Below are positions 54,503-62,445 of a stretch of DNA of 64,000 bases, piece by piece. Every line of letters begins with the position of its first letter. Position 1 is the first letter of the stretch. Source of the DNA: PMP191F sp047602185. GTDB lineage: Bacteria > Bacteroidota > Bacteroidia > Chitinophagales > Chitinophagaceae. The stretch is from assembly GCA_047602185.1 (NCBI GenBank), contig JASGHY010000001.1:1364001-1428000 (forward strand), given 5' to 3'. A program made the translations under genes and the position numbers. The notes beneath the pieces are model-generated. The model saw only the letters and a program-made list of their open reading frames with translations. It had not been told where the DNA came from and made no database searches.

Positions 54503-55024
54503 ATGAGCCTGTTAGATAGATTTAAGAAAGTAAAAACCTTTGTTTTTGATGTAGATGGCGTACTGACAGATGGCAACATCCTGCTGATGGAGAACGGGCA
54601 GTTTTTACGCAATATGAACACCAAGGATGGTTTTGCACTGCAACTGGCTGTAAAAAAAGGATACCGCATTGTAGTGATCTCAGGTGGCGCTTCTGATGCA
54701 GTAACCCTACGCTTAAATAAACTGGGTATTAAGGATGTATTCCTGAAAGTAGAGAATAAAAAGAAGGTATTGCATGATTATGTACAGCAGCATGGACTGC
54801 AATGGGAAGAGATGCTGTTTATGGGCGATGATGTACCCGATTATGAATGTATGACCGAAGTAGGCATTGCCTGTGCTCCGGCAGATGCAGTAGGCGATAT
54901 TCGCCAGGTCTCACACTATATCTCTGCCTTACCCGGCGGTCGCGGTTGTGTTCGCGATGTCATTGAAAAAGTCCTCAAGCTAAACGATCACTGGGATCTG
55001 CATACAAGTATTGCAAGCAAATAA
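54503..55024 (+). CDS. KdsC-like HAD phosphatase (KDO-8-phosphate phosphatase family)
   Basis: 173 residues, the typical length of the cap-less C0 HAD subfamily. Motif I FVFDVDGVLTDG has the nucleophile and acid Asp pair, motif II is VVISGG, the Lys lies in DVFLKVENK, and motif III/IV is FMGDDVPDYECM. These enzymes form tetramers and dephosphorylate KDO-8-phosphate in lipopolysaccharide core synthesis. There is no kdsD/kdsA neighbour here, so the substrate assignment is by family resemblance. It is monocistronic between a terminator and a repeat block. Confidence 0.87.
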   Translation: MSLLDRFKKVKTFVFDVDGVLTDGNILLMENGQFLRNMNTKDGFALQLAVKKGYRIVVISGGASDAVTLRLNKLGIKDVFLKVENKKKVLHDYVQQHGLQWEEMLFMGDDVPDYECMTEVGIACAPADAVGDIRQVSHYISALPGGRGCVRDVIEKVLKLNDHWDLHTSIASK

Positions 55025-55029
55025 TCAAT

Positions 55030-55573
55030 TTAAGGGATTCCTGGTTTCACGCAAAGACGCTAATGCTGTTTCGGGTGTCGGGTTTTGAGTTTCGGGTTGT
55101 GAAATCGTGAGACGTGAATCGTCAATCGTGAGAGGGAGCGTGAAAGGTGAAATGTCAAACGTGAAATGAAAGATACCGGTTCCCGGATACAGGTCACTGG
55201 ATACTGGATTTAAGATTTGACGTTTTCAATTTGAGATTGAAATAACTATAAACTTCTTTTCTGACTTGTATTTGCTCGCGGCTCGTAGCTTAAAGCTCGT
55301 TGCTTATATTCACTATTGACCATTGACTATTCACAGGCTTAACTGCAAATTGCCAACTGCCAACTTGTATTTGCTTTCGACATTTGGGATTTGACATTCA
55401 AAATTTCAGCTCGCCGTACTTCTAACTTCATATTTCGTCCTTTCTTGAGCCTTGTTCCTTAGCTCTTGTACCTTAACTTAAAACCTATATTCCCTTTTTC
55501 ATTCTTCATTCCAAATTCCTTATTTCTCATTCCTTGTATTCACGTTAGGCGTTAAGCATTCCGCGTTCGCTAG
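55030..55573. repeat. Intergenic 7-bp-period repeat composite
   Basis: No gene. Order: CACGCAAAGACGC (55046-55060), CGGGTGT/CGGGTTT/TGAGTTT/CGGGTTG (55072-55099), GTGAGAC/GTGAATC/GTCAATC (55107-55132), CCGGTTCCCGGATAC (55178-55200), GCTCGCG/GCTCGTA/GCTTAAA/GCTCGTT (55274-55301), TATTCAC/TATTGAC/CATTGAC (55308-55333), the TTGGCAG family on the minus strand (55340-55368), CGACATT (55378-55390) and GCGTTAG/GCGTTAA/GCATTCC/GCGTTCG (55544-55571). The last unit abuts the M13 stop codon. The order repeats that of 35855-36130. Confidence 0.88.
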
Positions 55574-57601
55574 CTACCAAATCCTCACCCTCACACTATC
55601 TGCCCGGTACATCTTATCTCCGGGTTGCACATTAAACACCTTATAAAAGGCATCTACATCCGCAAAGGGGCCATTAACACGGTATTGAGCAGGGGAGTGT
55701 ACATCGGTCAGCAATTGCTTAGCCAATGCCTTTTCACGGGCATGCCCCAACCAGCCGAGTGCATAACCAAGGAAATAACGCTGCTGAGGGGTAAGACCGG
55801 CAATCTTTTCACCCTTTTTAAATTGGTCTGTAAGCTGAAAAGCATCCCAACCCAGTAAGATGCCACCGAGGTCTGCAATGTTTTCACCGAGGGTGGCTTT
55901 ACCATTAATACGCAATGTATCTACCACCACATAGTTATTAAACTGATCAATCATTACCTGCGCACGTGCATTAAATTTCTGTTCATCCTCCTTTGTCCAC
56001 CAGCTAACCAGGTTGCCCTGTGCATCAAACTGTCGTCCTTCGTCATCAAAACCGTGGGTAATTTCATGACCAATAGTAGAAGCAGCAGCATAGCCATATA
56101 CAACGGCATCGTCCAGCTCATTGTCCAGGAAGCCGGGAACAGTAAAGATCCCTGCAGGCAGCACTATTTCATTATTAGAAGAGTTATAATAAGCATTGTA
56201 TTCCTGCGGGGGCATTTCCCATTCAGTTCTGTCAACCGGTTTGCCCAGCTTATTGATATTATAACGGTACCACCATTCATAGCCATGCTGTGCATTCAGA
56301 ACCAGTGGCCCTTTATCAATCTGCATGGCCGAAAAATCTTTCCATTTATCAGGATAACCAACTTTCTTCTTCATGGCGGCCAGTTTCACCAATGCTTTAG
56401 CCTTGGTGCTATCGCTCATCCAGTCTAGCTTTTCAATACGGTTCTTCAACGCGGCGCGAATAGCTTCTACCATATTGTCATAGCGTTTCTTAGCCGTTTC
56501 ACTAAAATATTCCTTCACAAAAAGCTGACCTACCAGTTCTCCCATCAAACCTTTCTCGGTGTCCAGCATTCTTTTCCAGCGCAGGCGTTCCTTTTCAACA
56601 CCACGCAGGGTCCTTGAATAGAAATCGAAATCTTCCTCTGCAAATGGCCTGCTCAGGAACTCAGCCGAACGATTCACCAGGTTCCAGCGTAAATATGCTT
56701 TCCAGCTATTGAGCGGTGTTTGCGTTAATGCAACATTCACTTCTTTAAAGAACTCCGGCTGTCCTACAATGGCTGAATCTGCTTTGCCGGCTCCCATACG
56801 TTCCAGCAATTGCTTCCAATCTGCGGCCGGGGCTATTTTAGAGAGATCACTTACTGCGAACTTATTATAGTTAGCATGCGGATCACGTAATTGTTCCAGT
56901 TTGCGTGAAGCCTTGGCGAGTTGTGTTTCCAATGCCATTACAGTGGCTGCATTGGCGGCAGCAGCGGCGGAGTCGTCGCCCAGCAAACGAAGCATCCTGT
57001 TAATATGCAACACATAAGCCTTCCTGATAGAAGCTGTATTGGTATCAGTCTTAAAATAATAATCACGGTTAGGTAAACCCAATCCTCCCTGGTACAGGTA
57101 TAAGGCCCATACATCACTATTCTTCATGTCCTGTGCTACAAACAAACTGAATAGCGGTGATACGCCATTAGCATGCCAGTCGGCAACCAGGTTAAGCAAA
57201 GAGGGAATATCTTTAATACTCTTGACCCTGTCCAGTTCGGGTAGTAATGGTGTGATCCCTGCTTTTTCTATTGCAACAGTATCCATAGCACTTTGCCAGA
57301 AATCGCCCAGTTTCTTCTCAGCACCGGAGGCGGCATTATCTTTCACAGCCTTCTCATTAATGGCCAATACACGTTTATATAGCTCCTCGTTCACAAGATT
57401 ACCAATACCCCAACTACTTTCCTCTTCGGGGATAGGGTTCTGTTTTATCCAGCCTCCATTGGCATAATGAAAAAAGTCTTCACCGGGTTTCACTGTGGTA
57501 TCCATGTTAGAGGCTACTACATCAGGCTTGGTAGTCTTATCAGCAGTTTGGCAGGCAGCAAATGCAATAACAATGCTAAGGAAGAGGCAAGAGTTTTTCA
57601 T
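55574..57601 (-). CDS. M13-family zinc metallopeptidase (neprilysin/PepO-like) lipoprotein
   Basis: 675 residues. The lipoprotein signal ends at FAAC (MKNSCLFLSIVIAFAACQ, Cys17). The N-terminal M13 domain (about 40-420) starts with PGEDFFHYANGGWIKQNPIP. The catalytic domain has HEITH (the zinc-binding HExxH) in STIGHEITHGFDDEGRQFD, the third ligand Glu in ENIADLGG and the substrate-binding NAYYNSSNNEIVLPAG. The C-terminus HSPAQYRVNGPFAD and Trp end are family-typical. It is probably attached to the outer membrane and degrades oligopeptides. A heptad array supplies its stop codon context. Confidence 0.93.
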   Translation of the reverse strand: MKNSCLFLSIVIAFAACQTADKTTKPDVVASNMDTTVKPGEDFFHYANGGWIKQNPIPEEESSWGIGNLVNEELYKRVLAINEKAVKDNAASGAEKKLGDFWQSAMDTVAIEKAGITPLLPELDRVKSIKDIPSLLNLVADWHANGVSPLFSLFVAQDMKNSDVWALYLYQGGLGLPNRDYYFKTDTNTASIRKAYVLHINRMLRLLGDDSAAAAANAATVMALETQLAKASRKLEQLRDPHANYNKFAVSDLSKIAPAADWKQLLERMGAGKADSAIVGQPEFFKEVNVALTQTPLNSWKAYLRWNLVNRSAEFLSRPFAEEDFDFYSRTLRGVEKERLRWKRMLDTEKGLMGELVGQLFVKEYFSETAKKRYDNMVEAIRAALKNRIEKLDWMSDSTKAKALVKLAAMKKKVGYPDKWKDFSAMQIDKGPLVLNAQHGYEWWYRYNINKLGKPVDRTEWEMPPQEYNAYYNSSNNEIVLPAGIFTVPGFLDNELDDAVVYGYAAASTIGHEITHGFDDEGRQFDAQGNLVSWWTKEDEQKFNARAQVMIDQFNNYVVVDTLRINGKATLGENIADLGGILLGWDAFQLTDQFKKGEKIAGLTPQQRYFLGYALGWLGHAREKALAKQLLTDVHSPAQYRVNGPFADVDAFYKVFNVQPGDKMYRADSVRVRIW

Positions 57602-57834
57602 ATGTTTAAACTTACGTTCTTATGTCAAATAAAGATAATAGATTAGGGTAGTCGTAATTGGGTATTTTTATAAGAGGTAGTCAAACGCAACTCATCAAGA
57701 CAACTTCATTTGTTAAACAGTATTACGGTTTCGTACCCGATGATTACTTCCAGATTTTAATAATTTCTGATCTGAAGATTTCTGTTAAAACAACAAGTTT
57801 GATTTTCCCATTTTACACATCATAACTTACAATT

Positions 57835-57952
57835 CAATGTCATTGAATTAAGCTCCGGAGGAGCTACCTGTTTATAGGAAATCAATTAAAAAAGGTATTC
57901 AGCTCCGATAGGAGCTTCCTGTAAAGCACCGGAGGCTCCTATCGGAGCCGTG
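57835..57952. mobile_element. Left part of a CAATGTC-type miniature element
   Basis: It begins with CAATGTCATTGAATTAAGC and shares with 6298-6487 the order AGCTCCGGAGGAGCTACC, CTGTTTATAG and AGCTCCGATAGGAGCTTCC. Its right end is different (GGCTCC-TATC-GGAGCC) and lacks the inverted terminal repeat, so the copy is incomplete or recombined. The 230 bp to its left, upstream of the M13 gene, show nothing notable. Confidence 0.6.
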
Positions 57953-57982
57953 ACATGACCATTACACTCATTTCTCACGACT

Positions 57983-58087
57983 CAATGTCGTTTATTTAGT
58001 GACTGGTGTCTTCACCAGCCATGTGCACGTCCCCCCGGCGGGTGGGGACACCCGCCGGAATGAAAGATCTTCACTAAGCCACATGAT
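57983..58087. mobile_element. Eroded copy of the two-hairpin miniature element
   Basis: The left end CAATGTCGTTTATTTAGT and the two hairpins correspond to the element at 47621-47723, but the loops read TCTT and GGGA where the other copy has AAGA and TCCC. The right terminal repeat is degraded (TCACTAAGCCACATGA). Confidence 0.65.
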
Positions 58088-58089
58088 GT

Positions 58090-58145
58090 ACGACTCACGA
58101 ATAAAATTCACAATTGACTATTCATTCATAGCGACTCACAAACTG
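58090..58145. repeat. Short heptad repeat remnant
   Basis: GACTCACGA and CACAATTGACTATTCATTC type units follow the miniature element. This is the last heptad array in the window; none is seen from here to the right end. Confidence 0.6.
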
Positions 58146-58201
58146 ATTTATTGAGTACATTGTGTCTTTGACAGGCAATAGCTCAAAATGTTTTGTACCG
58201 C

Positions 58202-58657
58202 ATGGATACGCTCAGGTTTTCAGCAACAATTACCATCAAAGCAACTGACACAACAGTTTTCGATTTCACATAGGACTATAATAAAAGATTATACTGGGAT
58301 ACATTCCTGAAAAAAGCAGAGTTGATCCACGGAGCTACGCAGGCAGGCAAAGGTGTAAAAGCACATTGTGTAGCGCACAACGGTATAGGCATGATCACAG
58401 AGTATGTTACATTCAACAGGCCTAAGGTTACTGCTATCAAAATGACCAAAGGGCCATTCATGTTTAAAACCTTTGCCGGTTCATGGAACTTCAAACAATT
58501 GGATGAGCAATACACCGAAGTAATATTTATCTATTCATTCACACTCCGTTTTCCATTCAGCCTGGTAAAAGGCTATATTAAAAACAACCTGCAGAACAAC
58601 GTTCGGCAACGCCTGACCGATCTTAAACAAAACATAGAACGGGAAAATCATAGCTGA
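58202..58657 (+). pseudogene. SRPBCC-type (START-like) protein interrupted by TAG
   Basis: Reading from ATG 58202 gives MDTLRFSATITIKATDTTVF, then DFT, then TAG at 58271-58273, then DYNKRLYWDTFLKKAELIHG and onward in the same frame to TGA at 58657, 152 codons in all. The downstream part (KAHCVAHNGIGMITEYVTFN, FKTFAGSWNFKQLDEQYTEV) has the strand order of SRPBCC/polyketide-cyclase proteins. A Gln codon CAG at that site would need a single C-to-T change to become TAG. It is most simply a recent nonsense mutation. The 111-codon remainder could in principle start at 58322, but it would lack the first strands. Confidence 0.7.
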
Positions 58658-58828
58658 TCTTTAATTTCCAATACGTTATCAATTTCTCTACTCTTTATTT
58701 CCTGTTCCTCATCTGAAATATACCACTATCAGGTTATTGACTTCGGCATGCAGATAAGATAACTTTACTAAGCCCGCTCATCTTTATCACTTTTACTCCG
58801 CCCCATACATACCTTAAATCTTATTGCT

Positions 58829-61765
58829 ATGTCACACGTTACCGGTACATTACAAACACTGGCGGTTCCTCTTGGCATTGGTCCAAATTTTGGCAGTAAC
58901 AGCCAGCAGTTTACACCTGCAGAACCTCCGGCACCGCTTACACCACCCGGGGGAATTAAATTTGTTATTCTTCATTTTACAGGAGCCAGCTTTCCCGGCA
59001 ATAACCGGCTCGAGATCGATCTTGGTTACGATACAGATGTATTTACAGCTGCTGATGGTACAGATTTCTGGACAAGACCAGTGAATGTAAGCGCACTACC
59101 GGGTGCTAAAGTCACCATTAACTATATTGTTGATGGTGGTGCAGGCGGAGGTGTAAGCCTGGTAAATTATGGCAGGGGCGAAAGACATGAAGGTGAAGGT
59201 CTTCCGGGACACGAGTTCAGTTATTCCAACAGCGATCCCTTCCTTACCAATGGCAACTATACAGAGCCTGATTACGATGAGTTCTGGTATTGCAATACAC
59301 CACCCAATGTACCGCCCGACTGGGAAAACGTAGCATGTTTACCGTCCGGTGATATCCGCAAAACAGTAGCAAGATCGGCCTGCATGTTTGTAGGTGTACA
59401 TAGCGACCATGTATCTACCTGCTCCGGCACACTGATTGGGGCCGACCTTGTAATAATGGCGGCACATTGCATTGATAGCCTGGGTGATCTTGCATCTGCT
59501 TCTGTGATCTTTAACTATGAAACCAACTGTGATGGAAGTAAGCCTGCGGGTTATAATGCAAAGTTCTTTAAGGTGATCAAAGCATTAAATCATGGCACAT
59601 TGGGTGTAAGCAGTGAACTCGATTATATTATCATGCAGATAAAAGTGCCACCCGGGGGGCTTGGCATTACACCAATTCCAATACGTACCACATATCCCGC
59701 ACCGGGTGAGCAGGTCTTTGGGATCCATCACCCTAATGGTGCCGTAAAAAAGGTTTCTAAAAAACACAGCGTTCCTTTTGCTACAGTAAAACCTTATACC
59801 AACAGTTTTATCAGGGTAAATACAATTGATGTATCCGGCGGAAGTTCCGGTTCCGGGCTGTTTGATATGGCTGGTAAATTTGTTGGCGTGCTATCGAATG
59901 GAACCGGCTGCGATCTCTCTTATGCAGCCTCTCCGCTCATTCTGAGTGATATTGCATCAACACCACTTCCTTCTCCTGCACGTGATGTCTATATAGTATT
60001 TGACCGTTCCGGTAGCATGTCGATGGATGCGGGTACCGATGGTGATACCAAACTGGAAGAAGCCAAAGATGCGGCAGACCTGTTTGTAAACCTTGTAAAA
60101 GCAGGTGCAGAACATAAAATAGGATTAATATCCTTTAGTACCACAGCTACACATGATAAAAGTCTTACTACCATTAACAGTATTGTAGACAAACAAGCTA
60201 TAAAAGGCCCTCCCGGAGGCATACAGGCTATTGCTGCAGGAGGCAATACCAGTATAGGAGATGGATTAGAAGAAGCAGCAGCTCATTTTCCGTCAGCTGG
60301 TACTAACAAACGAACCATCCTTTTACTGACAGATGGCTTACAGAATACACCGCCAACGATTGAAAATGCGCTTGGCAGTCTTGGCAATACAGATATTACA
60401 GCCATTGGATTTGGTACAGAAAGCAGCCTGAACGGAGCGTTACTCACCAGCCTGGCGCAAACACACAATGGTCTTTATATGCGTGCAGGTGATGGGCTGG
60501 ATCTGCGTAAGTTTTTCTCGCTCAGTTTTGGAAACATTTTCGAAACAGGTGCACTGCTGGATCCTGAATACCTGCTACCCGCCAATCAGCACGAAGCCAC
60601 CCCAATACCTTTTAGTGTATGCGAAGAAGCTACCATCACAATTGTGCTGGGTTGGGACAAGATGACCACTCCGTTAACTTTCAGAATAAAAACCCCTTCC
60701 GGTAAAACGATATCGCTTACTGAAGATCAACTGGAAACAGCAAGAGGTCGCAAATGGCGCTTTGCAAGATTAGAACTGCCGCACGATGGAGATCAGAGCG
60801 GAACCTGGCAGGTACTTGTAGCACGCGAAACGATCAGGGGCGAATTTGCCACAGCACCGCCTGCGGTAAGATTCTTTGTAAATGTTACAGTAAAAGACGG
60901 CCCTACAATGCACCTGATTAACCGGAAGACCCAATACTATACAGGTGCAACCATCAACCCCCTGGTATCAGTGGTAAAGAAAGATGGCTTTGCCCCGGAA
61001 AATGCAAAGATAAAGCTGGTAGTAAAAAAGCCGGCAAACAGTACGGGGAACATATTATCCAAAACGGGATTAAAGACCGTTACGGAAACAGCAGGAGATA
61101 CACTTACTCCATTGTATGCAACATTACAGGCTCTCGAACTGGAGCAAAAGAAACCGGTAATTGATTATACTGAAGAAACATTTGACCTGTTTGACGATGG
61201 AGCTCATGAAGACGGAGGCATGGAGCCTGATGGCATTTTCGGGCTGCCAATAAAAGACCTGCTGAACCACGCCGGTAATTACACCTTCCATGCATTGGCT
61301 TCTTATGGTGATGGCTGCATTGGAACAAGGGAACTGACCTGGACTGTACATGTTGAAACAGGCATAGATTCCAGCCAGACAACCATCACGTCCACGCTGA
61401 TTAAAACCCTTGCCGACGGTCGTCAACAATATATTGTTGTTTTTACGCCGAAAGATAAATATGGAAACCTCGTAGGCCCCGGCAGAATAGATTCGCTTAC
61501 AGTAGGTGGTGCGCAAGGTAGCAGCACCAATGGAAATATTACCGATCTTAATAATGGTAGTTACCAGGTAGCTATAAATCATGATCCTTCATCAGGTAGT
61601 CAGCCCGGCATTGTAATTACACAAGGTAATAAAGCACCCGTAGTAATATCATCCCCGGCAACGGCTGCACCGGGAGGAGGTATCAATCATTGGCAAAGAT
61701 GGTTCTGGATCTTATTGATCCTGTTTCTAATACTGTTGTTATTTCTCGCATTCTCACATTGTTAA
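58829..61765 (+). CDS. Trypsin-like protease fused to a von Willebrand A domain, C-terminal anchor
   Basis: 978 residues. The N-terminal beta domain (1-175) is unlike known families. The trypsin-like domain (about 180-385) has the triad His213 (VIMAAHC), Asp265 (SELDYII) and Ser340 (GSSGSGLF). The vWA domain (about 386-570) has the MIDAS motif Asp392-x-Ser394-x-Ser396 (DRSGSMS), GGNTSIGDG and LLLTDGLQ. Beta-sandwich repeats follow (570-950), including a CLCA-like portion with DLFDDGAHEDGGMEPDGIFG. A single membrane segment (about 955-975) ends in His-Cys. There is no N-terminal signal peptide, which is odd for a protease with so many Cys and a CLCA-like layout; it may be exported otherwise or be tail-anchored. 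A terminator follows. Confidence 0.8.
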   Translation: MSHVTGTLQTLAVPLGIGPNFGSNSQQFTPAEPPAPLTPPGGIKFVILHFTGASFPGNNRLEIDLGYDTDVFTAADGTDFWTRPVNVSALPGAKVTINYIVDGGAGGGVSLVNYGRGERHEGEGLPGHEFSYSNSDPFLTNGNYTEPDYDEFWYCNTPPNVPPDWENVACLPSGDIRKTVARSACMFVGVHSDHVSTCSGTLIGADLVIMAAHCIDSLGDLASASVIFNYETNCDGSKPAGYNAKFFKVIKALNHGTLGVSSELDYIIMQIKVPPGGLGITPIPIRTTYPAPGEQVFGIHHPNGAVKKVSKKHSVPFATVKPYTNSFIRVNTIDVSGGSSGSGLFDMAGKFVGVLSNGTGCDLSYAASPLILSDIASTPLPSPARDVYIVFDRSGSMSMDAGTDGDTKLEEAKDAADLFVNLVKAGAEHKIGLISFSTTATHDKSLTTINSIVDKQAIKGPPGGIQAIAAGGNTSIGDGLEEAAAHFPSAGTNKRTILLLTDGLQNTPPTIENALGSLGNTDITAIGFGTESSLNGALLTSLAQTHNGLYMRAGDGLDLRKFFSLSFGNIFETGALLDPEYLLPANQHEATPIPFSVCEEATITIVLGWDKMTTPLTFRIKTPSGKTISLTEDQLETARGRKWRFARLELPHDGDQSGTWQVLVARETIRGEFATAPPAVRFFVNVTVKDGPTMHLINRKTQYYTGATINPLVSVVKKDGFAPENAKIKLVVKKPANSTGNILSKTGLKTVTETAGDTLTPLYATLQALELEQKKPVIDYTEETFDLFDDGAHEDGGMEPDGIFGLPIKDLLNHAGNYTFHALASYGDGCIGTRELTWTVHVETGIDSSQTTITSTLIKTLADGRQQYIVVFTPKDKYGNLVGPGRIDSLTVGGAQGSSTNGNITDLNNGSYQVAINHDPSSGSQPGIVITQGNKAPVVISSPATAAPGGGINHWQRWFWILLILFLILLLFLAFSHC

Positions 61766-61796
61766 GCCAGATCAATACATTTCTGTATTTACCCCC

Positions 61797-61823
61797 AATA
61801 GCGCCTGAAGGCGCTATTTTTTA
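61797..61823 (+). terminator. Terminator of the protease-vWA gene
   Basis: AATAGCGCC and GGCGCTATT with loop TGAA, followed by TTTTAT. Confidence 0.85.
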
Positions 61824-61922
61824 TGCAGTCTCTGAGGAGATCGACCCTGTTCCCGGCCCGGCACAGATTTGGTAATGAATACAGGTGTTAAAACCATATT
61901 GTATTCATTAAACGTCTATGCA

Positions 61923-62330
61923 ATGAAAGGCCAGATACGATACATGAATCCTGCGACTTTACACAATAACCCAGCCTTTTCACAAATAGCTATTACAGAA
62001 GGCAGTGGTAAAACCGTTTACATCGGCGGACAAAATGCAGTCAATGCAAAAGGAGAGGTGATTGGCAAAGGGGATATCGCTGCCCAGACAGAACAGGCCA
62101 TGCAAAACGTTCAGACAGCATTGGAACACAGTGGTGCAGGTTGGGAAAACGTGGTGAAGCTGTCTATTTATATCCTGCAGGGACAGGATCACCTTAAAGG
62201 ATTCCAGGCGTCCCGCAAATTCATGCAAAGCAGTACCAATCAGCCAACGGTTACAGTATTATTTGTGGCCAGATTAGGCAATCCTGATTTCCTGCTGGAA
62301 ATTGAAGCTATTGCTTTCATTCCTGCGTAA
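61923..62330 (+). CDS. RidA/YjgF-family protein
   Basis: 135 residues from the ATG at 61923 (MKGQIRYMNPATLHNN); the frame extends to a TTG at 61869 but the added residues look non-native. Family marks are IYIGGQNAVNAKGEVIGKGD, AAQTEQAMQNVQTALEHSG and NVVKLSIYI, with the conserved Arg in FVARLGNPDFLLEIEA. RidA proteins are trimeric and hydrolyse reactive enamine/imine intermediates. It lies just after the protease terminator and before the TetR gene, probably as a single gene. Confidence 0.88.
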   Translation: MKGQIRYMNPATLHNNPAFSQIAITEGSGKTVYIGGQNAVNAKGEVIGKGDIAAQTEQAMQNVQTALEHSGAGWENVVKLSIYILQGQDHLKGFQASRKFMQSSTNQPTVTVLFVARLGNPDFLLEIEAIAFIPA

Positions 62331-62404
62331 GCACTAGTAATCAATTAATTACCAGGTACACGGTCGCTTTTTAACAGTTAACAGGTAAAATATTTAAGGA
62401 TAAT

Positions 62405-62427
62405 AAGTAAACGTTCATTTACTTTTG
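62405..62427 (+). promoter_or_regulatory. TetR operator overlapping the -7 box
   Basis: Perfect 7-bp half-sites AAGTAAA (62405-62411) and TTTACTT (62418-62424) flank a 6-bp centre. The right half overlaps TACTTTTG (62420-62427), an exact TAnnTTTG -7 box. The start codon of the TetR gene follows 18 bp later, which suits tight autorepression. Confidence 0.6.
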
Positions 62428-62445
62428 TGGTATAATCATTCCCCT

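Noticed and set aside
2395..58145. CRISPR array or diversity-generating retroelement as explanation of the repeats
   Set aside because: There are no constant 24-48 bp repeats with unique spacers, no cas genes and no reverse transcriptase. Variation is not limited to adenines, and the arrays are short and of many families.
61124..61582. 152-codon minus-strand ORF inside the protease-vWA gene
   Set aside because: It is antisense to a clearly coding region with intact domains and has no promoter or domain of its own.
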